From Heligmosomoides polygyrus polygyrus (Eukaryota > Nematoda > Chromadorea > Rhabditida > Heligmosomidae): a stretch of 64,000 bases of DNA. The stretch spans positions 6,882,001 through 6,946,000 of the forward strand of contig OX377204.1 in NCBI GenBank assembly GCA_947396885.1. The letters are read 5' to 3'. Every line of letters starts with the position of its first letter. The first letter of the stretch is position 1. A program made the position numbers and the translations under genes. The notes below the pieces were generated by a model. That model was not told the origin of the DNA, searched no databases, and saw only the letters and a list, made by a program, of their open reading frames with translations. Positions 53,130-63,425 of the stretch are shown in pieces.

Positions 53130-56060
53130 TATTTCTGTGTTTTATACTTTATATTATAATTAAGCAAATTAGGAATGAAATGTGGAACATCGTAGTGATC
53201 GTATTTATATAATAAATACTTATTTCTATTAAAACATTTCGTTATATTCTTTATAACTGGATAGTCAACTTTAACAAGTCTAGTTATCAACTTAACAAGG
53301 TTTTCAACAAAATCGTTAAAAACTGTGCAACATCTAATTAATCTTAGTGTTTCGGTAAATATGATTGATTTTTTAAATTTTTATAGATATATTTGAGTTG
53401 AAATGTGGGAATCTAATAACGTAAAATTTAAAACTGTCTGTTTCATTGTATAATTTTGTTACTAACTTATTGTTAACAATTTTGATGTTGAGATCAAGAT
53501 AATTGCAGTCGTAGTCTGACTCATGTGTTGTTTCAAGCTGAAGAGAATTTCGTATGTTTCGTTAAGTAGATTTTGTATATATTCATTATTTTTATTATGA
53601 ATTATAAGAATATCATCCATATATCTAAATGGGTGTATGTTTACGTATCGTTTTTGGGTTACTAATTTTTTGCAAAATTTGTATTCAAATACTGATAACG
53701 TAAGATCAGCAAGTAAAGGACTACAATTACTTCCCTGTGGTACCCCTTCAATTTGTTTATAAATTATGCCTGCAAAAATTGTAAAGCTATTTTTAAGTAA
53801 ATATTCAGTGAAAAACATTAAATCTTCCTCTGTATAATATCTGTATTTATTTATAGTATTATTATTGGTATAATATATATTATTGTGTCTATTATATGTA
53901 AGATATTTTTTACCTGCATTGCGAAAACATATTTTGATTAATTCTTTTATATTTCTCAAAATTATATTGTGAGGAAGACTAGTAAACATATTAGTAAAGT
54001 CTGCTGAAAACAGTTTACAATTTTCGATGTTGATCTTACTTATTTTATCAGATATATTTATGTTATTAATAGACCAATAACCGATGAAATTTTTATTTCT
54101 AGATGTTATTATATTAATATATTTAATAAAATATTGCTTTAAGAAAGTAAAAATTATAGTCATTTCTTTTGAAAGAAATTTTACGGAGCTATTATAAGCT
54201 CCAGTTATAAACCTAAACTTGACTGGATTTTTGTGTAATTTTGGTAAACTATATATCAACGGAACTATTTCTGTTCCTTCACCTTTAATTTTATTATTTA
54301 AACATAATATTTTATGTCTATTGATAATTTCAAGTTCATTTTCAGAGTTATATATTTTATATGCTTAATTAAATTTTGAAATTTTCAACTCACCATTTTC
54401 TGAAACAATCCCCATCTCTTTGGCTAAAGTGATTAAATAGAATTTCTTACAAATGAAACTGTAATTATTATTTGCTTTATCAAGAGGGCAGATAACAAAA
54501 TTTTTCTTTAAAAAGTTCAAGTATTCTATATTATGTGTATTTAAATTTCTAAAAGATCTATTGTTTTCTATTTTAATTTGATATAGTAAAGATTTCCAGA
54601 TTTTTTTCTTCAAGATATTTAGTTTCTCTTTTATCAAATTAAGGTGGAAGTCTTTTAACTTATATTTATTTTTAATTTTGTCAAGGAATAACGAAAAAAC
54701 TTCTTCAAACCAGTGTTGAATGTTTTCCTTTGAAACATTATGTTTTGGAACAAATTTTGTGCCTTTTTTAATTAAATTTTTAATAATTTTATCTGAAATT
54801 ATTTCTAGGTTACCTGTCATATTATGTTTATGTGTTATATCAATAAACTCTTTATACTTTTCTTCAATACATAAGCATTTACTATTAAAGATAGAATTTA
54901 GTTCTGACAAGTTTGTGTTTCTTATTATTGTATTATAATTAAACATTTTCTTGGAAAAAGAAGGTTGTGATTTAAATACACATCTAAAAGGCAACATCCT
55001 TTTATTGAAATTATTTTCTATAATTACACGTATATAGCTATTATTAAACATTTTATTTAAGTTAACTCTATCTAGAACACTATTTATATATGTGACTCCA
55101 ACATTAACATAGTCAGTATGTTTATGCTCTGATTTTAAACATTTACTTTTATTTTCGTTAAAACAGAATTTACACAACATACTAACAAGAATTCTATATT
55201 TATTTTCATCTATATTATTAAAGTGTTCTTTATTACATGTTATTTTTATAACTTTTTAAAGATATTTTTTCTTGAAGGTATTAATGTATCTATACATTTC
55301 CACTATCGAATTCATTTGATTAAATCTATTAAAAAATTCATCAGGACTGAATGTATCGCATGTGTTATTACTTTGTCGTTTTTTATTCCTTTTGCCGTTT
55401 CTTTTCCTAATTTTTCTAATTTTTAAATTATAGAACGGGTGATTTTCTTTACACATTAAGGGATTATCAATATCAGATATATTTCCATAGCCTTTAATAT
55501 GATCATTAAAACCAAAAGGATGAGCTGTATTAATTAATTTAATCCAGAAAAGTTCTTTTTGTAAAAGAATATCTTTGTCTACATTATCCTCTAAGGAATC
55601 TAAAATAGTTATATTGATTGAAAGGTTATTGCAATTATTTTCAAAATGCGTATATAAACATTAATTTTTGGGTTTTTAGTTTGGGACAGGTGTTCTCTAA
55701 TTCTGTATTTTAATTTTCTAGTTGTAATTCCAATATATTGTTTTTGACAATCGTTACATGTTATACAATATACAACATTACTTATGTTGCAATTATCATT
55801 GCTTTTATTATAGGTGTTAATCCTTAAATTTGTGACTGAAGAATGAACATATTCAGTTTTATTGATCATTGTACAAATATTACAATTTTCAGAACAATTA
55901 TTACATTTGTTGTCATTTCCAAAATTATCTAAAATATTAATACCATTAACCTTACTCTTAGCAAAACTATTATTTTTATAGTAATGGTTTTGGTTGTGGG
56001 GGTTACAAGTGTGTGTTCTTTGAGTGGCCAAAATAATAAAGTGTAGAACAGGCCCAAGCT
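53130..56060 (-). pseudogene. Penelope-like polyprotein: GIY-YIG endonuclease then reverse transcriptase
   Basis: A retroelement protein, minus strand. N-terminal Cys cluster 'CNNCSENCNIC' (~55905-55875) and GIY-YIG endonuclease: 'VVYCITCNDCQKQYIGITTR' with downstream Arg ('YRIREHL'). After one frameshift (~55650) comes 'KELFWIKLINTAHPFGFNDH' with the expected catalytic Glu. A basic linker (KIRKIRKRNGKRNKKR) follows, then the RT N-terminal region ('NFVICPLDKANNNYSFICKK', 54490-54430). The RT core is 'YSLPKLHKNPVKFRFITG', motif A 'LFSADFTNMFTSLP', motif B 'EGVPQGSNCSPLLADLTLS', motif C 'FRYMDDILII'. After another shift (~53535) come 'YLDLNIKIVNNKLVTKLYNE' and a thumb region to ~53130. Two in-frame TAA codons (55256 and 54365) interrupt one continuous frame from 55456 to 53462. 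The endonuclease-before-RT order is the reverse of classical Penelope. Confidence 0.87.
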
Positions 56061-56091
56061 CTACACTGTTTTGAAGTCATTAAACCCAAGG

Positions 56092-57135
56092 AGAGGGGGT
56101 CACAATGGGATACGGCGCAGCACGCGTTTGTGCGGGTCTTGCACGCCCGCGGTGCTACGCCAGCCAGTGGCTCGGAGCACAGGTGGATAGAGGTTCGACT
56201 CACGTGAGAGAGATCGGGGGTTTGGTCCCTCCGCGCTGCCTCATTTTTGAATTTCAACTGATTGGTTGCGATTTGGGGGATTCTGACGTCTATACCATTT
56301 TCATACGTTCTCTGCGTATTTTTCCATCTGTACGCTGTGGAGAGTACCTTTCTTTCGACTTGTTTATTACTGACCGGTTTTCTAACCACGATGAGAAAGC
56401 TACTCAACATCAACACAAGTCCTTTAGTATGTTCGTCATCCGTTCGACCAGCTTGATTTCTTTCCTCGAAGGCTCCTTGTCTAAAGATGGGCCACACTTC
56501 AGCCTCTCTAAAGATGAGCATGTGAATCATCACTCGAGCATCGGCGGTCATTGCTGGTTTAGGTTTCAGAGAACCTCTAGCAGACTTCTGATTTCCAGAT
56601 GACGGACAGAGATGAGGGAACGAGGGTATCGATGCCTTTTAGCTTAATTTGCGGGATCCACAAACCTCGTTTCTCATTTTAACCACCTCCGACGTCACAT
56701 CCTGGCCTCTTTTAAAAATGGGTGCACGATGGTTTTTCCCGAGGACATTCATCCATGTAGGGAACAAACTGCGAGGAGCCTGAAGCTTCTATACGCTACC
56801 CGTAAGGTGCCCAGTGGTGCTTCGTGCACTTTGTGCCTGTGTATCACTGGTGTTGAACATTTATATATCACCATGTTGAATACACCAGCATACAGCTGGA
56901 AAAATGCGCAGAAGACGTCTGAAAATGGTATAGACGTCAGAAATCCCAAATCTCAACCAATCAGTTGAAATGCAAAAATGCAGCAATGCAGAGGAACCAA
57001 ACCCCCGACCTCTCACATGAGTCAAACCCTACCCACCTGCGCTCCGATCCACTGGCTGCGGAGGCATCGCGAGCGTACAAGACCCACGAACGCGTGCTGC
57101 GCCGTATCCCATTGTGACCCCCTACTCCTTGGTCT
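56092..57135. repeat. Inner inverted repeat pair, ~250-bp arms
   Basis: Left arm 56092-56340 (gagggggtcacaatgggata...) and right arm 56900-57135 (inverse) share long runs such as 'caactgattggttg' and 'gacgtctataccattttca'. Each arm holds a GGTTCGACTC/GGTTTGACTC box-B-like word, so a Pol III origin is possible. Confidence 0.8.
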
Positions 57136-57246
57136 AACGAATTGGCAAAAAATAAACACATTTTCATACTAATTGAGGGATGAGGATTCTCCCTATATGA
57201 CTCGCTTCCCCCGTTCAGACATACGCTTCAGACCCTTCCCTTGTAA

Positions 57247-57700
57247 GACTCAAATCAAAGCAAAATCGTCCAAATCGAAATAAGCTTCTTCTACAGTAAA
57301 CTACATAGAGACTCTCCAAAAAGGTTAGAATAATTTTTTTGTTCTAGAAAAATTTTAGTATAGCTTTTGTTGAAGTATTATTCATCTCCTGTAAGTGGTG
57401 AACAGATTTTGTGAAATTTTATAAAATTCTTATTTTTAAGATTTTTTTTTTTGATTTAAAGCTTGTTTTAAAGAGTAGGAAGGTGACCATTTTTAGTGCC
57501 AAAAACGATTCATCATGCCCCCTTCCAAGACGTAGCGATTTTTAATTGATTGATAGCAGAATTTCTGTTTGCGTGGAGTTTGACATGTGTTGACAATACA
57601 ACAACACAACTGTAAGGAACACACAGAAAACAATTTGGTGATTGATGTAAGTGGCATTTGCACTATCAATCAAATCAAAGTTGTGGCAAACTTTTTGAGT
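57247..57700. other. No gene recognised
   Basis: AT-rich, no exon or repeat identified. Confidence 0.35.
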
Positions 57701-58570
57701 GCTTGGTACGGTGGGAATAGGAAGGAAATTACGAGCGCGAAAATAGCGAAAAATACCTAGACGTCTTCTACGTGCCCGCTAGCTTCTGCCCTGTGGGTAG
57801 TCGAAGACGGTTAACATGAATTCGAAGTTCGTTTTTAAAATATCGATTGTCATCAATCAATATTGATCAAATTACGGGTCGCGAAAATTGCGGAAAATAT
57901 CGAGGCGTCTTCTACGTGCTTGGGAACTCCAGCCCAGGGGTAATGGAGGTCGCTGAAAATAAATCCGAAGTCAAGTCAAAAGAAATGAATACCGAGAGAT
58001 ATTATCGATTTTCTCTCTGACTCAACCGATCAGAGTGGGTGTTAAGTGATTACGATCGTTCAAGATAGCGTGCTGTTCATGTGCGCCGCAGGCTATCACC
58101 ATCATCATACTATATAGTACCAGCCGTCCGTGCGGCCTCTCGGCCGCACCGACGGCTTTTTGACGGCTTCGCCGTGGCAATCACTTCTCATCATTAATTG
58201 TAGCTGACACCTTTCTCATGGTTTCTTCAGGAAGAACATCTTAACTACGTCGATTAGGGCAAGTTAGAAAAAAAGCGAAAAAATGGACGACATCCACAAA
58301 AACGCTTAATAGCCCAATATCGATTGATGGCGATCGACAGTTCAAAACCGAACTTCAGATTCGTGTTCAGCGACCTCGATTACCCCTAGGGGTAAAGTTT
58401 CGTGCCGCTTCAACGACATCCACAGAAAATCGATAATATCGATCGATATCGACTGGTCGACTTCAGATTCGTGTTCAGCGACCTCGATTACCCCAGGGCT
58501 AAAGTTTCGTGCCGCTTGAACGCCATCCTCAAAAAATCGATAATATCGATCGATATCGATTGCCTCCAAA
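57700..58570. repeat. Degenerate repeat array with ATCGAT words
   Basis: Units of about 90-140 nt containing 'gacgtcttctacgtgct', 'ccaggggtaatcgaggtcgctgaa', 'cacgaatctgaagttcg' and runs such as 'tatcgatcgatatcgat'. Units are at 57760-57850, 57895-57980, 58330-58400 and 58415-58510, continuing at 59035-59290 and 59960-60060. Confidence 0.75.
58110..58175. repeat. Strong GC hairpins next to a TATATAGTA motif
   Basis: GCCGTC/GACGGC and GTGCGGCC/GGCCGCAC nest into a ~20-bp stem with a CTCT loop (58114-58154), followed by 'gacggcttcgccgtggc', another small hairpin. 'catactatatagta' precedes it. Confidence 0.75.
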
Positions 58571-58603
58571 ACCCCTCCCGTCGGTGATCATCTAAATGCT
58601 CAG

Positions 58604-58725
58604 GCACGGTTGCCGACGTGTTCGGCACGTCTACGGCTCGCCATGCACGGTTGCCGATATGTTCGGCACCTTTAACGGCTCGCCATGCTCGGTCGCCGAT
58701 GTGTTCGGTCACTGTGCTGTGCCAC
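58604..58725 (+). repeat. Three tandem ~41-bp units
   Basis: 'gcacggttgccgacgtgttcg' plus 'gcac...acggctcgccat' is repeated three times with small changes. Confidence 0.8.
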
Positions 58726-58761
58726 TACGCAGTGCCCGCACTCCAGTTGTGACGGACGGAA

Positions 58762-58770
58762 ACACACACA

Positions 58771-58817
<47 letters not shown>

Positions 58818-58846
58818 GCGCGCGCACACACACACACACTTGCTTC
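58762..58846. repeat. (ACGC)n/(CA)n microsatellite
   Basis: About 13 ACGC units followed by CG and CA dinucleotides. Open frames of His/Ala/Arg/Thr here are artefacts. Confidence 0.95.
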
Positions 58847-58910
58847 TTTATATATAGCAGGAATCCGCAAAGCGATGGGTTACAAAATAAGGAAAAATAG
58901 GGAAGGGAGG

Positions 58911-60182
58911 GATACTATATAATAATTCGCTAAGCGATGAGTCATAAAATGGGGAGAAAATTAGTCATAAAATCGGGTGGAAAAATCGGGTGGAAAAATC
59001 GGGTGGAAAATAGGGGGGGGGGGGAAATTACGGATAATACCTAGACGTCTTCTACGTGCTTCGAAACTTCTGTCGTGGGGTAATCAAGGTCGCTGAACAC
59101 GAATCTGAAGTTCGTTTTAGAGGTATCGATCGCCATCAATCGATATTGATCAAAATATCGATCTTTTGTGGATTTCGTTCAAACGGTCCGAAACTTTAGC
59201 CCTGGGGCAATCGAGGTCGCTGAACACGAATCTAAAGATCGTTTCCAAAGTATCGATTGCCATCAGTCGATATTGATCAAAATTAGGTTTATTGCGTCCC
59301 CAGGACCGCCAACGCATCGTGAACCCGATGAAATTTCGACTTTGTGGCGGTGCTGGTTCGACTTCATACTCCTTCGTTTGTCGGCTGAGGGCTAATGATA
59401 AGGGCTTTAATCTTTTGTTATATATTTAGGGCCCTTCAGTTCGTCTCCCAGAAAGATGTCCTATATTGTTGTCTTCAGAATGGGTAAAATAAATATTCGC
59501 TAACTCACAGTATTCACCAGATCATATGCCCTCTGTACTACTAAGGAAGGAAGAATGGAACCAGAGCAGCAACCTTGCAGTGAGTGACCTTGGCTTAGCG
59601 ATTCTCTAAGGTCGCGCGAAGCGCGCAATTGCTAGACACGCCGACAGGCGTGCCAAAGCACTTGTATATTATAGTATGATAGGGCGATCTATTGGTTCCT
59701 CACTACACACTATTATTGGTTCCTCACTACTGGTCCGAAACGGTCCCCCATTACTGGTACTGGTCCCCCTCAGTGATCTCCCTGCGCGGATGACGTCTTC
59801 GGCTCGTCTACCTGAATCCTCAAACGCGTTGAGCGACGCCTTTGGCACGTCTTCTGAGTCCCAGGCACCTCATGCGATGCATTACGAACGTCTTCTGAAT
59901 CCCCTAGCACATAGAAAACGTCTGAGTATTTTCCGCTATTTTCGCTGATCGATACTACAAAAACGAACATCATATTCGTGTTCAGCGACCTCGACTACCC
60001 CAGGGATAAAGTTTCCAGGCAGGTGGAAGACGTCTGGGCATTTTCCGCTATTTTCCTCCCGTCCTGCCGTGATTCCCCCCTCATTTTCTTTCTGATTTTC
60101 CCCCTATATTATGACTAATTTCTGCTGCGGCGCTGATCGACAGTGTGATTCAGCGCTTAGCGCGTTATTATATAGTATGATC
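58911..60182. mobile_element. Candidate non-autonomous element with inverted ends
   Basis: The left end 'atactatataataattcgc' plus 'taagcg' (58911) and the right end 'cgcttagcgcgttattatat' plus 'agtatgat' (60151-60182) are inverted copies. Between them lie more ATCGAT-type repeat units, short hairpins (59614-59660: 'cgcgcgaagcgcgc', 'cacgccgacaggcgtg') and another 'tatattatagtatgat' end at 59663. A rolling-circle (Helitron-like) or foldback element is possible; I see no transposase or Rep/helicase. Confidence 0.45.
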
Positions 60183-60410
60183 GTTGGTAAAAGCACGACG
60201 ATTTTTCGAATCAATTAACCTTTTCTTCAGACCTAGCATTTAGTTTCCTGAAAATGTGCCATGCTTGATCAGCACCATTAGAGACAGTATGGCTCCTAGC
60301 GAGAGACCTTAAATCAGATAGGTAACTTAGGTAAACGGGCAAGTTCGTGTGATAAAGGAGTGGTTGGAACAAAAAGGTGCATCAGGATCGAAGTAAAGAC
60401 TTCACATATA

Positions 60411-61681
60411 TTAGGTTGGTGCATAAGTTCTCGGACATTTGATCCCTCCTGAATTGAAAGCGCATTTTCCCGCTAAATTTCTCAATGTATCAACGCGTAA
60501 GTGATCGATCGATAGAGAAAGGAAAGGGCAACAACACTGTTTCTAACATTTACTTCTGCGTTGTTAACGTCAGCTATTATGGCTAAGCAATTCATCCCAA
60601 CTGAGACGCATATTCGGCACGTCATGTTATTCCTGCATCAATCTGGCCTCAATGCCAACGAATCGTATCGTCGCCTGAAGGACGTTTACAGCGAGAGTGC
60701 TCCTGCTCGAAGTACTGTGTACCAGTGATTCTCGAAGTTTGCAGTTGGTGAAGTCTCCGTTGAAGGTAATGAACGAGAAGGGCGTCCGATGACACTGGAT
60801 TGGATGGCCTCCGAAGTAGAGTGGAAGTGGACCCATACCAAACCGCTTGCGAACTATCGAGCACTCTTGGTGTTAGTCACTCAACAGTCGTTCGAGGATT
60901 GAAGTCGATTGGCAAGGTGCAAAAATTGGGTCGCTAGGTAGCTCACGACTTGACACAACATGACATGGATCGCAGAGCCGATGTCGCTCTTTCTCTCCTT
61001 ACCCTCAGACGTACCCACGGATGGCTGGACAACCTTGTCACCGGGGATGAGAAGTGGATACCCTACTCTAATTATCACCGGCGTGCACAGTGGGCTGCCG
61101 CAACTGGAGAGGCAGAGGACGTTCCGAAACCCGACCTTAACGTGAAAAAGGTGATGCTATGCATTTGGTGGAGCGTTCTTGGCGTAGAGTACTGGGAGCT
61201 GCTGGACGAAGGGATAACAGTGACGGCAGAGGTTTCCTTCAACCAACTGAGGAAGTTGAGGGCCCACCTTCAAACCACAGAGAAGAGCAAGTGAAGGTGT
61301 ATTTTCAACACGACAACGCTAGACCGCATATTGCTAGACGACGGCGGCTGAGTTGGCGGACGGCGGATGGACCGTTCTTCCACATCCACCTTACTCATCG
61401 GATCTCGCCCCTTCTGATTATCATTTGTTTTCAAGCCTTCAACGCTATTCGGACGGCCAGCAATTTAGGAACCGAGAGGATGTCAAGGAGGCACTGCTCA
61501 CATTTTTTGAATTACAACCGGCCACGTTTTGGGGAAAAGGCATCCATGACTTACCAGCATGTTGGCGAGAGACAATTGATGAAAAGGGTGGTTACTTCAA
61601 ATGATTTGATATTGTTGTTCGTATGTTGTGATAATAAATATTTCATGCCCCAAATGTCCGAGAACTTATGCACCAACCTAA
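60411..61681 (+). mobile_element. mariner element with near-perfect ends
   Basis: 1,271 bp. The left end TTAGGTTGGTGCATAAGTTC and the right end are inverse copies over about 30 nt (identical through 'ctcggacattt'). TA lies at 60409-60410 and 61682-61683. The best-preserved termini of the five mariners suggest the most recent activity. Confidence 0.93.
60580..61604 (+). pseudogene. mariner transposase pseudogene
   Basis: From ATG 60580 the product starts 'MAKQFIPTETHIRHVMLFLH' with a helix-turn-helix region; TGA replaces a Trp-like codon near 60726. Later frames give 'LVTGDEKWIPYSNYHRRAQW' (first Asp, ~61040), 'VYFQHDNARPHIA' (second Asp, ~61300-61340) and 'LPHPPYSPDLAPSDYHLFSS' (third Asp, ~61380-61430). 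It ends near 'DEKGGYFK' and TGA 61602. All three acids of the DD34D triad are present, but at least one stop and three frameshifts disable it. Confidence 0.88.
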
Positions 61682-62245
61682 TATATTTGATCAACAGAGG
61701 ATACATCAGCAAAAGACCCACACCAGTCGACGTTTTGCAAAGCCTAATGGTTTCAAAATTTGCTGCTTTGAACTTCCTTTTCCAAGCGTAACTGAATGTA
61801 GTACAGGGTAGCTTTATCAGGAAGTATATCGAGGAGTGGTAGCTGGATCCTGCTGAGCTATCAATAGTTAACTCTTCAATAAGTCTTGATTCGGTGATAA
61901 TACGAGGTCCAGGACATTCTTCCAAGCGTTGGTTTGCAGACATGCTAGAATATGTTAAGATTCTTGTGTAGTTTTAAGAACGATTTCGATTCCACATTAG
62001 AAGCCGATGGATAATCAGCGGACCAGACGATATCTGGAAGATTGAAGACCGCGTTAACTAAACAGACACGATCGCCAGTTACGAGCAGACAGCATCGGTA
62101 GGAGAAAAGTGGGAGCTTTATAAACGGTAGTGAGACGCACTGTTTTGGTTCCAGGGAACGAATCGCTGCAAAGCAACTTCTATGCATTCGGGACCTGTTC
62201 AACTAGAACTGCTACCGTGCCATCTCTCTTTCCTATACGGTCACA

Positions 62246-63425
62246 TCTGACAAGGGAAGGATACTAGGTGACCATGAGACTTTGAGATGAGACGTATATC
62301 GCTGGATTCGGCTTCAAACGCTGATTCCAAACATGTATTCCGTTTCTGCTGTGCGCATCTGTGAACGGAGCTATGAACCATTTTCAGCATGGCTCCCAGC
62401 CCAATTAGCCTGAAAACTACGCTCCTGGCCGAGCAGTGGTGGCGCAGTGGTAGAGGGACAGCGTGGTTTATGGTTCGACTCCTCTGTGGTGCGGGATTTT
62501 TGCACTTCCTACATAGATCTGCCACGATCAACAAATGCTCTCTATGTCAAATGGCGAAGTTTGGGCGAAACCGGTTACCGTGACCCCAAAACCCATACTT
62601 ACAAGTGGGTGATCCTGCCGTAAATAACCCCGTTGGATGAATTTTTTTCGACACACGGGGTCGGCAAGGACAATGTTGCCGACCTATCTTCCAAACTATG
62701 TTCTCACCAGCTGTTGTGTTGGCGTGTGTCGCTGATTTACACTCAATTTTCCGCCCCTAGATTCAGACCTTTTCACACGTATTCATGGTGCGCTGCAGGA
62801 CACCTGCACAGTCACCCTGGGATGTTTTATACACCAATTCAATGTTATTCCCCTACTGACATCGTAGAGCACTGCTCTTACAGCGGCAGCACTGATGTAT
62901 TTTATATCCACTGCGGTCATTGCCAACACCTGTTGTGTTTTGAACATTTCGTGGTGTTATTTCACAGTTGCTTGTGTAACGCATTGTTTGTTTTCTCGCC
63001 ATGTTTTTGGCAACTATTCATGATAAACTGTATCTTCGAGCCAGTATGAAGTCGTCAGTATGAAGATGAGTCCTTCCAGGAGACTTTTCCGTCGTGATTT
63101 GACAGAGAGAGCTTTGGTTGATCGTGGCAGATCTTTTTTAGAAAGTGCAAAAGTTTTACACCACAGGGGAGTCGAACCATAAACCACCCCGTCTCACTAC
63201 GCCGCTCCTTCACCCCCTGTTGCGCCACAACTGCTTGGCCAGCAGCGTAGTTTTCAGGCTACTTGAGCTGGGAGCCATGCTGAAGATGGTCCATAGCTCC
63301 GTTCACAGATGAGCACAGCAGAAACGGAACACATATTTGGAATCAGCGTTCGAAGCCGCATCTAGTGATATGCATACCATCTCAAAGTCCCATAGTCACC
63401 TAGTATCCTTTCCTTGTGTGAATGG
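62246..63425. mobile_element. Inverted-repeat element with tRNA-like arms
   Basis: Left arm 62246-62530 and right arm 63112-63425 are inverted copies (~290 bp, small gaps). In the left arm, TGGCGCAGTGG (box A, 62441-62451) and GGTTCGACTCC (box B, 62471-62481) match Pol III promoter boxes. The right arm carries the inverse 'ggagtcgaaccataaacc'. The ~580-bp spacer holds a frame (62633-63049) without recognisable features. It may be two SINEs of one family in opposite orientation or a foldback element. Confidence 0.7.

Larger units (their letters stand above)
52202..57246 (-). mobile_element. Permuted Penelope-like element within long inverted repeats
   Basis: A ~5-kb composite. The outer arms 52202-52308 and 57141-57246 are inverted and about 93% identical by eye. 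Inside, 52600-56040 is extremely AT-rich and carries a minus-strand Penelope-like ORF. A second inverted pair of ~250 bp (56092-56340 and 56900-57135, roughly 80-85% identical) lies on the ORF's 5' side. The block 52556-52664 has nested hairpins beyond the ORF's 3' end. Penelope elements often carry terminal repeats in odd orientations. Whether the arms belong to the retroelement or to a host DNA element is open. Confidence 0.75.
60200..62245 (-). mobile_element. CR1-like LINE fragment split by a mariner
   Basis: Minus strand: an endonuclease remnant ('NLPDIVWSADYPSASN', then 'GPRIITESRLIEELTI') lies at 62240-61690. Then comes the mariner at 61681-60411, and a connector-like segment ('LSYLSDLRSLARSHTVSN') at 60400-60230. 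The mariner jumped into an existing LINE. Confidence 0.6.

Noticed and set aside
55300..55345. CTGATGA word on the minus strand as a hammerhead ribozyme core
   Set aside because: It lies in coding sequence (SPDEF), and no GAAA strand with suitable stems is positioned around it.
56003..56602. 182- and 165-residue frames across 56003-56602
   Set aside because: They overlap the inner inverted repeat of the PLE composite on both strands and match no family; treated as repeat sequence.
58596..58922. Frames of repeated His-Ala-Arg-Thr
   Set aside because: Translation of the ACGC/CA microsatellite.
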